Positions 60,875-64,000 of a stretch of 64,000 nucleotides of DNA are shown piece after piece; position 1 is the stretch's first letter; every line of letters starts with the position of its first letter. The notes beneath the pieces are model-generated. The model was not told the origin of the DNA, made no database searches, and was given only the letters and a program-made list of their open reading frames with translations. Source of the stretch: Saccharina japonica (taxonomy: Eukaryota > Sar > Phaeophyceae > Laminariales > Laminariaceae). The position numbers were made by a program, and so were the translations under genes. Location of the stretch: the NCBI GenBank assembly GCA_008828725.1, contig MEHQ01002721.1:236260-300259 (forward strand). The letters run 5' to 3'.

Positions 60875-60979
60875 CTCCGTCTCGAAAAGGGAAGCGTGGT
60901 CAATGGTCAAAAGGCTAAGGCAAGCAAAAAATGAGTACCCCCCCCCCCCCCTNCCCCCCCCCCCCCCCCCCCCCCCCCG
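60875..60979 (+). mobile_element. Poly(C)-tailed short element, subfamily B, copy 4
   Basis: CTCCGTCTCGAAAAGGGAAG, CGTGGTCAATGGTCAAAAGG, CTAAGGCAAGCAAAAAATGA, GTA, then a long C-run containing one N (60953). Head-to-tail with the subfamily A copy before it. Confidence 0.72.
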
Positions 60980-61635
60980 GAAACACTTTCCAAGAGAGAC
61001 AGAGACGACTTTCTCAAACACAAGGGTGGGGGGGGGGCACCCACAACAACAAAAAATGATGGCCTTGATCGAAAAAATTCCCCAGAAAATTCCCCAGAAA
61101 TTTCCCCAGAAATTTCCCAATATTATCTCGGCGAGATTTTTCCATGCGCGTATATAGGCGTGTGTTGTTGTTTGCACTGCTCAAGTTGTTGAGCAAATCA
61201 GTGTGGAAATTCGTCCTCTCTTGACAATACGAGTCGAGGTCTGATTTTTCCATAGGCGTGTGTTGTTGCTCAAGTCGACGAAAAAAAACAGTTTGGAAAA
61301 TCGTCCTTGCTCAACACTAGTCGAGGTCTTGTTGCCATATATTTTTAATTCGTTTTAGACGCATCGCTCAGTGTTCTTGCGCTTTCAGCGTTGCCAACAA
61401 AATCTGCTGTTTGTATAAATACATTCGTTCGAGGCGGGGGTGATATTTCGTTACATCTTGCGTGCTACCAGGTATATATTACTGCACGTACACGCGGTAC
61501 ATGTGTATATGCCCTTACGTACGGTATTGTCATGCCCCCACAAAAGCATGTACACTTTTGGTTCCACCCCATGTTTTACCGAGAACTGCTGTGGAATACG
61601 TCTATAGACAACACCGGGAACTGTTACAGCAACCG

Positions 61636-61708
61636 CAGCAGCAGCAGCAGCAGCAGCGGTCGCAGCAGCGGTCGCAGCAGCGGTCGCAGCAGCGGTCGCA
61701 GCAGCGGC
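61636..61708. repeat. CAG repeat grading into 12-bp CAGCAGCGGTCG repeat
   Basis: Six CAG units are followed by four copies of CAGCAGCGGTCG. The tract reads as poly-Ala on minus, which creates a long but unsupported open frame. Confidence 0.85.
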
Positions 61709-61848
61709 CGCAGATAGGGCGGCTACGCAACAGCAAGCACTATTGCATCCCCATAAGCAATATGGTCGAAACGGCAAATACTGCGCCATTTCCGTGATGC
61801 CTAACGCCTGCCTGGATTTTTGTAACCCCGCTTTTTTTGGGGACTCAC

Positions 61849-62024
61849 TCGCCCAATATGCATACGAGTAGGAGCGGTCGGGTCGGCACAAAAACCTTTG
61901 GTGCAGGATGCGGGTCTTTATTGGTCTAGGCTGGCCTTTCGGTCGCCCGGAGGTTTTTCGGAAAAACGCCATTTTCTTGTCGTACTGGCAGGGATCGCAC
62001 ACAACGAAAAGGAGCCCTTCGCCG
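61849..62024 (-). CDS. Possible orphan exon, unrecognised protein
   Basis: Bounded by TTTCAG on the upstream side and GTGAGT on the downstream side. It encodes about 58 residues, including GEGLLFVVCDPCQYDKKMAF and RILHQRFLCRPDRSYSYAYW. The composition looks protein-like and the CxxC pair could bind metal. No family was recognised and no partner exon was found. It may be part of a broken gene or transposon. Confidence 0.35.
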
Positions 62025-62083
62025 CTGAAATGCTGGTACGCGTAGCTATATATATATATACCTGATGCCGGAAATAATAGTAT

Positions 62084-62304
62084 TACGGGGGACCGTATTA
62101 ACCCTTTCAGAACTGCAGTCCCGTTTTGGGGACAAACCACTCTAATTCTAAGTAATTTGTCCCCAAAACGGGACTCCAGTCCTATAAGGGTTAATAAAAT
62201 ACGACCTACGGCACACCCACAAAAACCAATATATTTCCCTTTTTTTTTGGCTATGAACTCGTATATAGCAACATTTGGTCCTATTTACTATACGTAGCCT
62301 CCAG
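62084..62304. mobile_element. MITE copy 3, interrupted by a nested TTAA MITE
   Basis: TACGGGGGACCGTA is the left end, and TTTGGTCCTATTTACTATAC lies at the right. The element is split at TTAA by the 97-bp element at 62098-62194; outside it the sequence resumes AATACGACCTACGGCACAC, as in the copy at 63513. Confidence 0.78.
62098..62194. mobile_element. TTAA-flanked MITE (piggyBac-like), nested copy
   Basis: TTAACCCTTTCAGAACTGCA to CCTATAAGGGTTAA, with long inverted arms (GTCCCGTTTTGGGGACAAA / TTTGTCCCCAAAACGGGAC). TTAA is present at both ends. Confidence 0.85.
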
Positions 62305-62315
62305 TACTATTATTA

Positions 62316-62408
62316 ATAACCCCTTTAGAACCAGTCTCCAAGATTTTGGGGACAAACTACGAGCTTGGAATTAGTCTGGGATAAGTGTTGCAGTTCTGAA
62401 AGGGTTAA
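62316..62408. mobile_element. TTAA-type MITE, diverged copy
   Basis: AACCCCTTTAGAACCAG to CAGTTCTGAAAGGGTTAA. The interior is shuffled relative to the other members. Confidence 0.65.
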
Positions 62409-62489
62409 AAAAGCAGGTGTGATGTATCGCATGGTGCATATCGTATATCATAGTTTGCTGCTAATGCCGCACGGCACTGCCACTGCTTG

Positions 62490-62491
62490 TC

Positions 62492-62527
<36 letters not shown>

Positions 62528-62543
62528 GCTGCTGCTGCTGCTT
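62490..62543. repeat. (CTG)n microsatellite
   Basis: About 17 CTG units with one CCG interruption. Confidence 0.9.
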
Positions 62544-62756
62544 CAGGTACTGCTTTCACCCCATCAATCATCAAGAACGGTTTTTTACAGCAGGCACCAC
62601 GCACCAAGTTTAAGGGCTGCGATACAACATGACCCTTTGTCTTCCAGTCACAGCCAATACCATTACACCAGAAAAGCCGAAATGCTTCCAGCAAATCCCT
62701 CTTTCTCCATTCTTGTTTTTCTTGTTTTTCTCTTCTCTCTCTTTTCCTTCTTTCAG

Positions 62757-62816
62757 GCGGTGAAAACGACAACTTTTGCCAGTTACGAGTTGCAACCTGG
62801 AGAAATTACGATCATC
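62757..62816 (+). CDS. Possible short exon, unrecognised protein
   Basis: A strong pyrimidine tract and TTTCAG precede it and GTGAGG follows. It encodes exactly 20 codons in phase 0, AVKTTTFASYELQPGEITII. Neighbouring exons could not be identified, so this may be chance. Confidence 0.25.
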
Positions 62817-63163
62817 GTGAGGTGTGCACGACGGCACTCCTACAACTTGCTGACGAGAGACAGATTTGCTAGCTTGGTATGTATTATACACTATAAACTC
62901 CCATGGCCTACGCAAGTACAGTTAGTACGCGACAGACGTTGAAAATCTGATAATAAGAATTTGAGACTGAGATTTTGGGGGGAAACCATAAGAATGCGGC
63001 CTCTTTGTGCTGAAAATAGTGTGGAACTCACCCAGTTTTACATAAGAATGAATTCCAGTCTACAGGTCGAAAACAAGAGAGTCTTAACATCCGTCGCGTA
63101 CTGCTTGCTGTATATGACGAAAAATATGGCCATCACGAGAATGAAATTTCGACGATTTTGGGA

Positions 63164-63243
63164 TTAACCCCTTCAGAACTGCCAAACTTATCCCACACTA
63201 ATTCCAAGTAGTTTGTCCCCAAAACCGGGGGACCGGTTCTTAA
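63164..63243. mobile_element. TTAA-flanked MITE, non-palindromic variant
   Basis: TTAACCCCTTCAGAACTGCC, then TTATCCCACACTAATTCCAA, then GGGGGACCGGTTCTTAA. It shares its right TTAA with the palindromic member that follows (63240 to about 63333). Confidence 0.7.
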
Positions 63244-63512
63244 CCCTTATAGGACTGGAGTCCCGTTTTGGGGACAAATTACTTAGAATTAGAGTAGTTT
63301 GTCCCCAAAACGGGTCTGCAGTCCTAAAAGTTATTTTGGCCACCCCCGTCATTCCGAAAACGATTCAAAAAGTGCTACTATTAATAGCTGGAAAACTTAT
63401 CCCACACTGATTCCAAGTAGTTTGTCCCCAAAACCGGGGGACCGGTTCTTAAGGGGTTATTTTGGCCACCCCCGTCATTCCGAAAACGATTCAGTCAAAA
63501 AGTGCTACTATT

Positions 63513-63635
63513 ACGGAGGACCATAGTAAACACTAGTAAATAGGACCAAATATTGTTAGTCAAAATGGGTAAATATACAGGTTTTCGTGTGTGTCGTAGG
63601 TCCTATTTACTAGTGTTTACTATGGTCCCCCCGTA
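63513..63635. mobile_element. MITE with GGACCATAGTAAACACTAGT termini, copy 4
   Basis: The best-preserved member: left GGAGGACCATAGTAAACACT followed by AGTAAATAGGACC; right GGTCCTATTTACTAGTGTTT followed by ACTATGGTCCCC. The inverted repeats exceed 30 bp. Confidence 0.82.
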
Positions 63636-63884
63636 ACACCTCTATCGTAGGCACGCGTCGCTATTAATAGGTCCTGCACAGCACATCACAACGACAGTTT
63701 AGGATCCAGATGATCTGTAGATGATGTGTAGATGATTTATCTGCAGATGATCTGTCTGACGCGAGTCCATACGTCGTACATACTTTACCGCGAAACTGAA
63801 TCCATATTATATATACGTGTGCATGTCTCATGGTTCATAAATACCACACCTACAGCATTAGTTCGTGATACACTTTTTATTAAA

Positions 63885-63915
<31 letters not shown>

Positions 63916-64000
63916 CACACACACCTCAGCTGCTGCTGTTGTGACATCCAGAATTTATCGTCGAAACTACGAGTTTTAAGCATCCACGACTAGCAAAATA

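Larger units (their letters stand above)
57161..61848. other. Repeat-rich intergenic region
   Basis: No coding exon recognised. Contains MITEs and poly(C)-tailed elements listed separately. Two related segments at about 59760-59970 and 60000-60190 share CACCAGTTGA.CCA and AGATAGACCAG blocks, a diverged tandem duplication of about 230 bp. Long A, T and C homopolymers are present. Confidence 0.5.

Noticed and set aside
61451..62140. 229-codon minus-strand frame as a whole gene
   Set aside because: Its start lies in a MITE and its middle is a CAG/CGG repeat read as poly-Ala. Only the segment 61849-62024 looks exon-like.

Overview
This is a eukaryotic nuclear window. It is intron-rich, has GT-AG splicing and long introns, and is full of transposon relics, CTG/CAG microsatellites and long G/C homopolymers. 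There is no bacterial-style gene packing. Intron density, GC-rich low-complexity coding inserts and AGC/CTG repeats suggest a stramenopile, most likely a brown alga of the Ectocarpus type. That assignment is inference; no rRNA or organelle marker is present. Four spliced genes can be read. Exons were joined only where GT/AG sites and reading phase agreed. Layout: (1) 1-4.9 kb: a foldback element, a tRNA-derived SINE and microsatellites. (2) 4.9-8.5 kb, plus strand: a divergent DGAT1/ACAT-like membrane acyltransferase whose 5' exons are unresolved. (3) 8.5-16.6 kb: gene-poor, with a GGTCGGGT-type minisatellite, a broken LINE-type reverse transcriptase and poly(C)-tailed short repeats. (4) 16.6-22.3 kb, minus strand: a complete 7-exon cytosolic-type malate dehydrogenase, with a SINE about 145 bp upstream of its start codon. 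(5) 22.4-32.3 kb: MITE-rich, including a 272-bp hAT-like element with a perfect 8-bp target duplication. (6) 32.3-38.4 kb: a hAT-type composite bounded by TTTAAAGC target duplications, with a duplicated (possibly misassembled) interior. (7) 38.4-42.7 kb: minisatellites. (8) 42.7-55.2 kb, minus strand: a giant gene (at least 10 exons, at least 2643 codable residues). A compact SHCW / VWIDxxC / WTRLE domain, reminiscent of HET/TIR-like signalling domains, sits between Gly/Ser/Ala-rich arms. (9) 55.7-57.2 kb, plus strand: an E2 (UBC-fold) variant without the catalytic cysteine, head-to-head with the giant gene. (10) 57-64 kb: nested MITEs and poly(C)-tailed repeats, with two possible orphan exons. 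The malate dehydrogenase and acyltransferase look like ordinary metabolic genes and no operon-like cooperation is implied. The most unusual material is a family of at least 13 short dispersed elements that end in a conserved 3' sequence followed by a C-tract, and the giant SHCW-domain gene paired with the E2 variant.
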